Assembly (NCBI GenBank): GCA_902799745.1
Contig: CADCBQ010000015.1
Span: forward strand, 1-64,000
Reading direction: 5' to 3'
From: Fibrobacter succinogenes
GTDB taxonomy: Bacteria; Fibrobacterota; Fibrobacteria; Fibrobacterales; Fibrobacteraceae
Length of the DNA stretch: 64,000 bases
The position numbers and the translations under genes are program-made. Below, piece by piece: positions 1 to 7,229 of this stretch. The notes beneath the pieces are model-generated. The model made no database searches. It was given only the letters and a program-made list of their open reading frames with translations, and was not told where the DNA came from. Positions within the stretch are counted from its first letter, which is position 1. Each line of letters starts with the position of its first letter.

Positions 1-164
1 AAGTCTTGGTCCCGTTAATCACGTTCGTATCATTGACTATTCCAAGAAATCTCTTGGACCCGTCACTAAGCACATCTCCGATTCCTTCAATCTTCCCGGT
101 GGCCTCGCGGGCCTCCGTCTCGCTTTCGTTTGGGCTTGAACCCTCTCGTTCGCGGGTGAGGCCA
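1..164 (-). other. Leader region downstream of the strong promoter
   Basis: No convincing gene was found here. The minus-strand transcript would begin near 158 and can pair GGCCTC at its 5' end with GAGGCC about 60 nt later. One minus-strand frame is open from about 175 to the window edge but has no good start codon, and it uses codons such as AGA and ATA that are rare in neighbouring genes. A structured leader before an rRNA operon is the simplest reading, but this is inference. The 76-codon plus-strand frame is judged a shadow. Confidence 0.35.
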
Positions 165-193
165 ATTATAGAACTTTACGCCGTGTCCGTCAA
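165..193 (-). promoter_or_regulatory. Strong sigma-70-type promoter, probably for a stable RNA operon
   Basis: On the minus strand a TTGACG box (188-193) and a perfect TATAAT box (165-170) are exactly 17 nt apart. The DNA upstream of the -35 is very AT-rich (A/T runs at about 206-240), like an UP element, and a GC-rich discriminator follows the -10. These are usual marks of rRNA or other stable-RNA promoters. Transcription runs leftwards off the window, so the gene is not visible. Confidence 0.6.
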
Positions 194-351
194 GGGGTTA
201 AGGCGAAAAAATTCACTTTTTTTTCGATTTTTTTGAAATAACGGTATTCCGCCCATGCGCGACACAATCTATCAACACACTATAAACATAATTATGGAAA
301 CGCCGCTAGCAAAAAACTGTTTCGCCCTTCATAAAAGGCATTTAAAGAACA

Positions 352-1191
352 CTAAAGCTCTATAGTCATACCGCAGCGCATTTGTTCGGCGCGGTCGCCC
401 AAGACTTCGTGCAGGATTTCAAACGCGCGGTTTCCGGTGCAGTGCCCCGTATAAATCTTCTGGACATCCAGCTCGCGCAGGCGCTCGGCAAAGGCGCGCA
501 CGACTTCATCTTTATAGCGGAACAAGTGGAATCCGCCGAGAATCGCGTAAATCTTTTTGCCGGGGAACGTGGCCTCGATTTCTTTTACGATATTATCTGC
601 GCCGCCGTGGCTGCAGCTGTTCATGACAAACAGGCCCTTGGGCGTATCGAACACGAGACTTTGTTCGTGATCAAAACTATCATAGCGGTACTTGCCGTTT
701 TCCTTGACCGAAAGATGCGCACGTTCGCCAATCGCAGAGAGGCCCGGAGTCTTGTGCGGAACCAGGTACACATTTGGCGCAATCTGCATATCGCCTTCAG
801 CAAAGCAGATGCGGTCGGCAAAGCGCTTTAAAAAGCCCTTGTGAATTCCAATGTATTCGTGGTAAGTAAATCGGCCCAGCAATTTGTGTGTATGGTAGCA
901 ATTTTCGCCCGCACCCTTGCGCAAATAAAAAGGCGCAGTCTTATTCGCATGAAAGAACCTGGCCATGCCATCGCTGTGATCAAAATGCGCGTGACTCAAA
1001 ATGCCCATGTCAATCTTCGAAAGATCCACGCCCATCACGCCCGCGTTTTTCGCGAACAGGTGCGACGCACCCGTATCAAGCAAGAAGCGCTTGCCTTCGA
1101 ATTCCACATACACCGACAGGCCCCACTCGCCAAAAAGCTTGCGGGAGCCAAAGCAACTAGCGATATTATCTATCAGGACCTGAATCTTCAT
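352..1191 (-). CDS. Metallo-beta-lactamase-fold hydrolase
   Basis: A 279-residue cytoplasmic protein with no signal peptide. The MBL-fold metal site shows as SHAHFDHSDG near residues 66-75 (HxHxDH), with a preceding LLDTGAS strand, a later NSCSHGG and a C-terminal TGHCTG. This pattern matches the subgroup annotated as 7,8-dihydropterin-6-methyl-4-(beta-D-ribofuranosyl)aminobenzene-5'-phosphate-synthase-like. That name is an archaeal pathway label and the bacterial substrate is unknown. It is the last gene of a minus-strand run: the lipoprotein gene upstream ends 15 nt before this start. No strong ribosome-binding site is visible, so it may rely on coupling. Confidence 0.85.
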   Translation of the reverse strand: MKIQVLIDNIASCFGSRKLFGEWGLSVYVEFEGKRFLLDTGASHLFAKNAGVMGVDLSKIDMGILSHAHFDHSDGMARFFHANKTAPFYLRKGAGENCYHTHKLLGRFTYHEYIGIHKGFLKRFADRICFAEGDMQIAPNVYLVPHKTPGLSAIGERAHLSVKENGKYRYDSFDHEQSLVFDTPKGLFVMNSCSHGGADNIVKEIEATFPGKKIYAILGGFHLFRYKDEVVRAFAERLRELDVQKIYTGHCTGNRAFEILHEVLGDRAEQMRCGMTIEL

Positions 1192-1206
1192 ATTACAAAA
1201 GCAGGA

Positions 1207-1749
1207 TTATTCGCAGTCAAGGCAAGTCCATTCTACGATACCAGAACCGTAGTTGTTGAAGCGAGCGCGAGTATAGCTTTCAATATCGATTAAGAATCCG
1301 ATTTTGCCCGCATTCTTGGTGCAGCAACCATCGCAGTCGCTATCGGCGCACTTGTCGTAAACTACGGCATCAATCGTGTAGCCACCCTTGCGGAGTCTAA
1401 AGGTCTTTAATTTGTATGTATCCCAGTCTTTTTCATGGATAGCGATAATGTTATGTTCGCTGACCCATTCTTCGGTCTGCTGATCTTCGAGACCTGCAAA
1501 CCAACCCGCCCAGGTGCAGCCATTATAGTCTTCACATTCTTCGCTGCCGGGTTCCGGCCAAGAAGTATACCATGTAAGGGCTGCCCTATTCCATACGGTA
1601 TCAGTCGAAGATTCGCTAGATTCGATTTCGGAGCTTGATTCCGGCAGCTGAGCAGACGAACTTTCCGGCGCAGGCGAGCTAGAATTATCGTCACTGCACG
1701 CGGTGAACAAGGCAAGCGCAAGAATTGCACTTCCTAAATAAAATTTCAT
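1207..1749 (-). CDS. Lipoprotein with Ser-rich linker
   Basis: A 180-residue predicted lipoprotein. A hydrophobic signal peptide ends in the lipobox LFTAC (Cys18), followed by a low-complexity Ser/Glu/Pro linker to about residue 50, a style common in Fibrobacter surface lipoproteins. The C-terminal part (about 55-180) has many Cys and Trp residues, with CEDYNGC near 80 and CADSDCDGCC near 135, so it is probably disulfide-bonded or metal-binding. I recognise no family. A strong AAGGAGG site lies just before the ATG. It sits between the flavin reductase gene and the MBL gene, probably in one transcript. Confidence 0.8.
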   Translation of the reverse strand: MKFYLGSAILALALFTACSDDNSSSPAPESSSAQLPESSSEIESSESSTDTVWNRAALTWYTSWPEPGSEECEDYNGCTWAGWFAGLEDQQTEEWVSEHNIIAIHEKDWDTYKLKTFRLRKGGYTIDAVVYDKCADSDCDGCCTKNAGKIGFLIDIESYTRARFNNYGSGIVEWTCLDCE

Positions 1750-1776
1750 TGAGCCTCCTTTTTGCCCAAGCGCTCT

Positions 1777-2334
1777 TTAAAGTAGTTTTCCGTCGCTAAA
1801 AGCGTTACCGACGCGGCGTTCCATTACATAGTAACCGTGGCCTGCGGAATCGTAGCACACGGGAGCGAGCTTTTCTACAGAAAGTTTGCCGGATTCATCC
1901 AGCGCGGAATCGTCGACAGACACGTTCACGATTTCGCCAAGCAAAAGCTCCGAGTCTTCGTTGTAGCTTATGAACTTGCATTCCAATGCGAGCGGGAGTT
2001 CAGCAATCAGCGGGGCATCTACATGGGCGCTCTTGACAGAGGTCAGGCCAGAATGAGCAAACTTGTCGGCGACCTTGTTGCCTGAAGTGACTCCCAGATA
2101 ATCAATCGCCTTGATGTTTTTTGCCGTGGCCATGCTTACGGTAAAAGCCTTGCGGGCCAAAATATTCGGCATGGTCTTGTGACTGTGCGCCACATAAATG
2201 GCCACCTGGTTCGTATCGCTAATGGAGCCCCAAGCGGCTACCATGGCATTCGTAGAACCGTCTTCGTTATACGTCGCAATCACCAATGTTGGCTGCGGGT
2301 ACAAGTAAGCTTTAACACCGAGATCTTTACGCAT
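1777..2334 (-). CDS. Flavin reductase family protein
   Basis: A 185-residue protein of the flavin reductase-like split-barrel FMN-binding family. The N-terminus gives PQPTLVIATYNEDGSTNAMVAA, a typical first strand pair, followed by VAHSHKTMPNIL, where the family contacts the flavin phosphate. Members reduce or bind FMN/FAD, often as a partner of an oxygenase or in anaerobic electron transfer; the substrate cannot be read from sequence. AAAGGAGC lies upstream of the ATG. It is the first gene of the minus-strand run and is divergent from the TIGR02147 regulator. Confidence 0.85.
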   Translation of the reverse strand: MRKDLGVKAYLYPQPTLVIATYNEDGSTNAMVAAWGSISDTNQVAIYVAHSHKTMPNILARKAFTVSMATAKNIKAIDYLGVTSGNKVADKFAHSGLTSVKSAHVDAPLIAELPLALECKFISYNEDSELLLGEIVNVSVDDSALDESGKLSVEKLAPVCYDSAGHGYYVMERRVGNAFSDGKLL

Positions 2335-2403
2335 TGTTTGCTCCTTTTAAGTTCTTGATTTACAAGATATAAAAATTTTCCGATTTCATCGCTAATTTTC
2401 TCT

Positions 2404-2494
2404 ATAACACAAAGCGTGTTATTTAGAATGAAAAACTTGAATTAACCTGCTAAAAATCGACGATTTTCGTAAAATTCAGCGATTTTTGTGTTAT
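2404..2494. promoter_or_regulatory. GTGTTAT half-sites in a divergent intergenic region
   Basis: A perfect 7-bp inverted repeat, ATAACAC (2404-2410) and GTGTTAT (2416-2422), is separated by 5 nt. A third GTGTTAT lies at 2488-2494, eight nt before the -35 box of the TIGR02147 gene. The spacing suggests an operator, perhaps for autoregulation, but no regulator has been linked to this motif. Confidence 0.4.
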
Positions 2495-2501
2495 AAGAAC
2501 A

Positions 2502-2530
2502 TTGACTTTTGTAATTGCAGAATCTAGTTT
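2502..2530 (+). promoter_or_regulatory. Promoter of the TIGR02147 regulator gene
   Basis: TTGACT (2502-2507), 17 nt, then TAGTTT (2525-2530), extended to TAGTTTTA. The ATG at 2538 follows 7 nt after the -10 hexamer with no Shine-Dalgarno sequence, so transcription should begin at or next to the start codon. Confidence 0.6.
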
Positions 2531-2537
2531 TATAAAT

Positions 2538-3371
2538 ATGAAGTCGGTCCTCGAATACAGAGATTACCACGCATTTATGCAGGATTACTACGACTCCCGC
2601 AAAAAAAGCGGAGCGTTTTCATGGCGTGAATTCAGCAAGAATGCCGGTTTTTCGTCTTCAAACTACCTGAAACTAGTTTGCATGGGCAAAAGCAAACTGA
2701 GCAAGGTCAAAACAGCCCAAGTTGCCAAAGCCATGGGGTTGATTGGTCACGAAGCCGAATACTTTGAACAACTCGTTATTTTCGGAAATGCCATAAAGGA
2801 TAGCGTTAAAAAAACAGCTTTCTTGGAAATGTCAAGGATTGCTCAAGAACACAAGGTCCGCGTTATCGACAGCGATGCATTCCAATACTACGAATCCTGG
2901 AAATACCCCGTCATTCGTGAACTTGCCCCAATGATGCCCGACGCTCAGCCACGAAAAATCGCCGACGAATGCAAAGAGTATGTTTCGGCTGAAGAGGTCC
3001 GCGACATTCTCGCTTTCTTAGTGAAAGCAGGATTCCTCAAGAAAAACGGCGATAAAGTCTATTCGCAAACCGAAAAAGCTGTTATCGGTTCGCCAGAAGC
3101 CCTCCCGATCGCCATTCGCGAAATGCACAAGGAAATGGGCAGCATGGCTGTGCGTGCGGTAGACCGATACAACGCAAGCGAGCGCTACTTTACAGGAATG
3201 ACTATCGGTGTTAACGAAGAAACCTATTCACGAATTATCGACGAAATCAACATTTGCGCCAAGAAGATTGCCGCCATTGCAAACGAAAGCGACAACCTAA
3301 ATCAAGTCTACGGATTGAATTTTCAACTTTTCCCTTTCACAAATAAGATTGAAGGAGAAAGCCATGCTTAA
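2538..3371 (+). CDS. TIGR02147 family protein, putative DNA-binding regulator
   Basis: 277 residues from the ATG at 2538. The longer frame from 2502 is unlikely because it would begin inside the -35 box. The family, described from Fibrobacter, has an N-terminal YRDYHAFMQDYYD segment, a helix-turn-helix-like region around residues 24-60 (WREFSKNAGFSSSNYLKLV), a winged-helix-like middle (AEEVRDILAFLVKAGFLKK) and a conserved end, LNQVYGLNFQLFPFTN. All four are present. Members are often encoded beside a lipoprotein gene. Here the last 8 nt overlap the start of such a gene, which suggests translational coupling. A regulatory role is inferred from the fold; the targets are unknown. Confidence 0.85.
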   Translation: MKSVLEYRDYHAFMQDYYDSRKKSGAFSWREFSKNAGFSSSNYLKLVCMGKSKLSKVKTAQVAKAMGLIGHEAEYFEQLVIFGNAIKDSVKKTAFLEMSRIAQEHKVRVIDSDAFQYYESWKYPVIRELAPMMPDAQPRKIADECKEYVSAEEVRDILAFLVKAGFLKKNGDKVYSQTEKAVIGSPEALPIAIREMHKEMGSMAVRAVDRYNASERYFTGMTIGVNEETYSRIIDEINICAKKIAAIANESDNLNQVYGLNFQLFPFTNKIEGESHA

Positions 3372-4605
3372 CATTAAACAAAATTTCTACATGGCGGGAG
3401 CAATTGCCCTTATTGCGCTGGCCGCCTGTTCCTCGGACAGCCCTACCACTGCGGGCTCCACGACTATTCCGAATGCGACTGCCGAAGTCAGCAGTTCTTC
3501 GAACGAGGTGACAACAAGTTCCTCGGACAACGCAATTACTAGTTCGGCAGACGAAGAAATCAACAGCAGTTCTTCGAATAACGAAGCAATTGCAAAACAG
3601 GACATCATTTTCACCACTACGCCCACAGCAAAAAAAGCAATCCCCCAAGGTGAGGTCATTGTTTACGGTAATGAAAATGGAGCGCACGCATCCTGTTCTG
3701 CCGGTAAATACGCTAGCACAAAAGAATATGACGCCAAAATCAGCATTGCAGATGGCAAAACTACAGAAAGAACTCTGTGGCTAAGAAACTTTGGTGATGC
3801 CTGCAAGGATATTTTAAAATCATTTAAGGAATCATGCTCTATAGGAAAGACTGTTGTTTCACAGGATGCCGCATGCAACGACAACGGCAATTTAAAGGTA
3901 TTCTGTTTCGCAACGAATACAGATAGTATAGGTGATTTTAATGTCATCATGGAGGATTTTACAAAGCAATCCAACAAAATTTGCGGCAGTATAGCCGACG
4001 GTGTAGACTCAACAGAATATGACCTGCCGGTATCGGAACCCGACTCCAACATCAAGGCAAATTCAGGCAGAAAATTCATCATTGCGCCCAACACAGAAAA
4101 CCTAGAGGTCTCCGATGAGGAGCGAACAATCTTGGACAGCCTTGCAAAAGCTTTTCCGCAAAAATCCACGACAGACCCAATTGATGGAATGACGCTTTTT
4201 ATCCATCGTGAAGCGCAGTATAACTTTACAACGAAAATAGAAAGATACACTATCCCCGAAGAAGACAATCCGTACTTCTGCATAGTTGATGTGTATCAAG
4301 AAGAATCAGGATTGATTCGTTCATTCACTCCCAATTCACGTGGAACGCTTCTAGCAACGACTCTTCTTACCCCCGACAATTCTATCGCTTATTTGGCGTA
4401 TGGCGAAGTCTATTCTTCAGTAGGACCAGCCAAGAGCCTATTCAAGGAAGAATGCGAAGCGACTAACGGATCTTTCTATGACTACTACCCCAACGACGGT
4501 AAAGTAGCCGTAGCATGCGCGGTAAAGAATTTTACAGGCATTCCTTTCGAGACGATTGTCAGCGAACAGCAAAACCTGTGCGATAATGATTACAAAAACT
4601 TTTAA
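3364..4605 (+). CDS. Lipoprotein paired with the TIGR02147 regulator
   Basis: 413 residues. The ATG at 3364 is chosen over the upstream TTG at 3349 because AAGGAG at 3352-3357 lies just before it. The signal peptide ends in a lipobox near ALAAC (Cys22). Ser/Asn-rich repeats with SSSN and SSSD clusters run to about residue 80. The remaining 330 residues carry scattered Cys and match no family I know. Codon use is more AT-rich than in nearby metabolic genes. It is convergent with the ABC-class ATPase gene, with 17 nt between stops. A cell-surface role is inferred from the lipobox only. Confidence 0.8.
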   Translation: MLNIKQNFYMAGAIALIALAACSSDSPTTAGSTTIPNATAEVSSSSNEVTTSSSDNAITSSADEEINSSSSNNEAIAKQDIIFTTTPTAKKAIPQGEVIVYGNENGAHASCSAGKYASTKEYDAKISIADGKTTERTLWLRNFGDACKDILKSFKESCSIGKTVVSQDAACNDNGNLKVFCFATNTDSIGDFNVIMEDFTKQSNKICGSIADGVDSTEYDLPVSEPDSNIKANSGRKFIIAPNTENLEVSDEERTILDSLAKAFPQKSTTDPIDGMTLFIHREAQYNFTTKIERYTIPEEDNPYFCIVDVYQEESGLIRSFTPNSRGTLLATTLLTPDNSIAYLAYGEVYSSVGPAKSLFKEECEATNGSFYDYYPNDGKVAVACAVKNFTGIPFETIVSEQQNLCDNDYKNF

Positions 4606-4622
4606 AGCAAAAAATCTTTTAA

Positions 4623-6332
4623 CTACCTAGAACCTTCCCTCAGTCTGAACGCCACGCAGGCGATATCGACAACACGCGGGAGGCTCATTTCGCGGCTCAT
4701 GCCCTGCGGCAAGTTGCGGAAGCCTACGTTCTGGATTTTTTCGTGAAGCTTCTGGATAGTCGCGGCGACAGAATCTCCGGCGCTAGCATCGGACGATTCC
4801 GAATTGCTGGCGGCGTTCTGCAACAAGTTCAAAAGCACAAAGCCCGCCCCCAGGCGCTGTTGCTTGTCGACAAGCGTGTTGAGGCGCGAAGTGTCGGATA
4901 CGAGGAACCCGATTTGCAACAAAGTATCGCCCGAAAGTTTTACCTTGACTTGGCGCTCGACCGCAGAGGTGGGGCGCACAGATTTTTGCAAAGGTTGCAT
5001 GTAGCCTACAAACGGGCGCGCGTTTGAGACCGCGGCTGTAGACTGTTGCGATTCCGGCTCGACCCCGAAACTAGTTCGGGGCAGGCTCGACTTTGCGCAT
5101 TCGGCCTTGTAGTTTGCCATGATGACGATGTTGTCGGCAAGGTCGAGGTAGTCGCCGCAAGCGCCTGCCACCAAAATAAAGCTGTAGCCCTGAGCCGAAA
5201 TTTCACGGATGCGGTCAGTCAGCGGAATCAGCGGTTCGCGGTCATCGCCCAAGAGCTTGCGCACGCGCACGTCGCGAATCAAGAAGTTCACCGCCGAGGA
5301 GTCTTCGTCAATCAGGAACGCCCTGGAGCCCGCTTCCATAGCTTCGAGCAAGTTTGCGGCTTCGCTTGTTGAGCCCGACGCCGAAAGCGTATTGAAATTC
5401 TTGGTCGAAACGCCGCCCGGCAAATCGCGCACGAACTGCGACAAGTCTGTACCGCGCACGCTGCGGCCGTCTTCGACGCCCACGCGGAGAGCCGATTCGT
5501 CAATCACGATTCCTTCGCGGCCGTCGCCCGGAATATGCGGGTAGACCGCGCGAGTCAAGGCCTGCAGCAAAGTCGACTTTCCATGGAAGGCGCCACCCGT
5601 AATCACGGTGATTCCCTTCGGGATTCCCATGCCGCGAATACTGCGCCCGCACACATTCAAAGTCACCGCCATCTGTTCGGGAGCGGTGAACGGCACCGCA
5701 CCTTCAAGCGGCAATTCGCTCAAGCCAGAGGCTCGCGGAAGCACTGCGCCATCGGGCACGAATGCACACAGCCCGCGGGTCTCAAGCTGGGCCAGAATCT
5801 CCTTGCGTTCGGCGAGCACGCGGAAATGTTCCTGCAAGGCGGCCTCGTCGGACTTGCTGTAATAAAGACCTGCCGACACCAAGTCGGGCAATACCATCGT
5901 TAAAATTTCGGCAGCGACTTCGGCCTGAATCTTGCGGCCTTCGCCCGGGAGCCTAACCTGCAGGCAGGCCCGGAGCTCGCCGTTATCAATCCACAGGGAA
6001 TTTCGCACCAGCATCTCGGGTCCAGCCGTATCGAATACAATAGCGGCATCCTTATCAGGATACTTTTCTTTAACCAGTCGCGAAAGCTTGCGGTGCAAGA
6101 AATTGCTCAGCGCCAAGCGGCGTTCAAAAGAGCCACCCCATTCGCCCGCGTAACCGAGCATCGAAAGATTCGCCTTAATCACGACTCTAGAGGCCGGCGC
6201 ATACGGATCACCCTGCACATGCAGGAATTCTAGCGCAAAGTCGCCAAAATCCCATGGTTTGTCTGCAAGAGACTTGTAGAGGCCGTAATTTTTGCCATTT
6301 AAAGAGCGAATTTTCTGGTAAAGGGCTTTCAT
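4623..6332 (-). CDS. ABC-class ATPase domain protein
   Basis: About 569 residues from the ATG at 6332; an in-frame start at 6356 is less likely. It matches the family called predicted ATPase of the ABC class (PF09818): N-terminal region with SRVVIKANLSMLGYAGEWGG, P-loop GGAFHGKSTLLQAL near residues 250-265, and Walker-B-like RAFLIDEDSSAVNFLIRD near 330-350. There are no membrane segments, so it is a soluble ATPase and not a transporter; proposed roles involve RNA, but its function is unknown. There is no Shine-Dalgarno sequence, and TATCTT lies 7 nt before the ATG. A palindromic element interrupts the gene at 5056-5091. Confidence 0.8.
   Translation of the reverse strand: MKALYQKIRSLNGKNYGLYKSLADKPWDFGDFALEFLHVQGDPYAPASRVVIKANLSMLGYAGEWGGSFERRLALSNFLHRKLSRLVKEKYPDKDAAIVFDTAGPEMLVRNSLWIDNGELRACLQVRLPGEGRKIQAEVAAEILTMVLPDLVSAGLYYSKSDEAALQEHFRVLAERKEILAQLETRGLCAFVPDGAVLPRASGLSELPLEGAVPFTAPEQMAVTLNVCGRSIRGMGIPKGITVITGGAFHGKSTLLQALTRAVYPHIPGDGREGIVIDESALRVGVEDGRSVRGTDLSQFVRDLPGGVSTKNFNTLSASGSTSEAANLLEAMEAGSRAFLIDEDSSAVNFLIRDVRVRKLLGDDREPLIPLTDRIREISAQGYSFILVAGACGDYLDLADNIVIMANYKAECAKSSLPRTSFGVEPESQQSTAAVSNARPFVGYMQPLQKSVRPTSAVERQVKVKLSGDTLLQIGFLVSDTSRLNTLVDKQQRLGAGFVLLNLLQNAASNSESSDASAGDSVAATIQKLHEKIQNVGFRNLPQGMSREMSLPRVVDIACVAFRLREGSR
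5056..5091. repeat. Palindromic element inside the ABC-ATPase gene
   Basis: A 7-bp inverted repeat, CCCCGAA (5063-5069) and TTCGGGG (5075-5081), is flanked by two direct copies of GGCTCGAC (5056-5063 and 5084-5091). It falls in a poorly conserved Ser/Pro-rich stretch of the ATPase (around SSLPRTSFGVEPES). It resembles small palindromic repeats that insert in frame into bacterial genes, with the 8-bp direct repeat as a possible target duplication. Confidence 0.5.
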
Positions 6333-6339
6333 GTAGACG

Positions 6340-6345
6340 AAGATA
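6340..6345 (-). promoter_or_regulatory. -10-like box 7 nt before the ABC-ATPase start
   Basis: TATCTT on the minus strand, 7 nt before the ATG at 6332. No good -35 hexamer lies 17 nt upstream, where the end of a REP-like repeat begins. It is part of a set of similar boxes in this window. Confidence 0.35.
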
Positions 6346-6360
6346 GAAAAAAGCATTTAT

Positions 6361-6457
6361 GTCATCCTGAGCAAGCGAAGCGCGTCGAAGGATCCCAATA
6401 CACTGCTTTAGTTAGATTCTTCGACTACGAACCATGCGGTTCTTCGCTCAGAATGAC
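6361..6457. repeat. REP-like element, two inverted copies
   Basis: One copy reads GTCATCCTGAGC...GTCGAAGGATC (6361-6394). A second, inverted copy (about 6415-6457) reads GTCATTCTGAGCGAAG...GTCGAAGAATC on the other strand. The pair could fold into a long cruciform or hairpin, similar to paired REP elements. Related single copies lie at 46986-47019 and 54797-54836. Confidence 0.7.
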
Positions 6458-6602
6458 AATCTCTGCATTTCTCGATCCGCATTTCCGAATTTGGATCTCC
6501 GAAATTCGAATTATTTTCCCCAGGTATCCAAACTTTTGCACAAAAAAAAATTAAATTCCATAAAAACTTTATATTTTTAGAACAAACAAACAGGAGAAAT
6601 CC

Positions 6603-7136
6603 ATGAAAAAGCTTTACATTTTTGCGCTTTTGGTCGCATTCCTCTTTACCGCCGCCGTCGCTGACGACGATCCACCTCCGCGCGGTAAGGCCGCTACCAT
6701 CACCATCATCACCAACCCGCCTAACAGCGACGTGTTCCTCGGTGGCGAACCTCTCGGCAAGAGCCCGATCGAAAACGCAAGCGTCAAGTCTGGCCGTCAG
6801 ACCCTCGTGGTGATCGACCAGGGTTACGAACTGGTGAACCAGCGCGTGAACATTTGGCCGGGTAACGACAAGCGCAATGTGTTCGACTTCGGCACCAAGA
6901 TTCCTAAGGGTGCTATCAAGGTGACCACCATTCCGGGCAAGTGCCTCATCTACATCGACGGCGACAATGCCGACAAGACCGACGGTGCCGCACTCACCAT
7001 CAACAACCTCGATGCCGGTGACCACGTGGTTCGCGCCGAATGCTCCAACCGCAAGTCTGCCGAAGCCCTCGTGACCGTGAAGGGCGAAGAAACCGTCGAA
7101 ATCACCCTCGACGCTTCTGGCAAGAAGAAAAAGTAA
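6603..7136 (+). CDS. Exported protein with two PEGA domains
   Basis: 177 residues with an N-terminal signal peptide (cleavage near AAVA-DD, residue 20). Two PEGA repeats follow: TNPPNSDVFLGGEPLGKSPI (about 38-57) with GYELVNQRVNIWPG, then TTIPGKCLIYIDGDNADKTDG (about 115-135) with GDHVVRAECSN. PEGA domains are small beta-sandwich modules found in surface or periplasmic proteins. The protein ends in a Lys-rich tail. AGGAGA precedes the ATG and a clear terminator follows, so it is probably a single-gene unit. Highly biased GC3 codons suggest strong expression. Confidence 0.8.
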   Translation: MKKLYIFALLVAFLFTAAVADDDPPPRGKAATITIITNPPNSDVFLGGEPLGKSPIENASVKSGRQTLVVIDQGYELVNQRVNIWPGNDKRNVFDFGTKIPKGAIKVTTIPGKCLIYIDGDNADKTDGAALTINNLDAGDHVVRAECSNRKSAEALVTVKGEETVEITLDASGKKKK

Positions 7137-7164
7137 TTTCTCTCTCAGTGGTTTATGCCATTGA

Positions 7165-7192
7165 ACCTCCGACATGTGTCGGAGGTCTTTTT
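7165..7192 (+). terminator. Rho-independent terminator after the PEGA gene
   Basis: A perfect 9-bp stem (ACCTCCGAC / GTCGGAGGT) with an ATGT loop at 7165-7186, followed by CTTTTTATTT. Confidence 0.9.
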
Positions 7193-7229
7193 ATTTATAT
7201 TTAAATGTTGAATTATTACCGGAGTATTT

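Noticed and set aside
1-175. Minus-strand reading frame open to the window edge
   Set aside because: It lacks a usable start codon near the promoter, uses codons rare in this genome and lies where a stable-RNA leader is expected.
6-236. 76-residue plus-strand frame at the left edge
   Set aside because: Runs antisense through a strong promoter, with no ribosome-binding site or recognisable domain.
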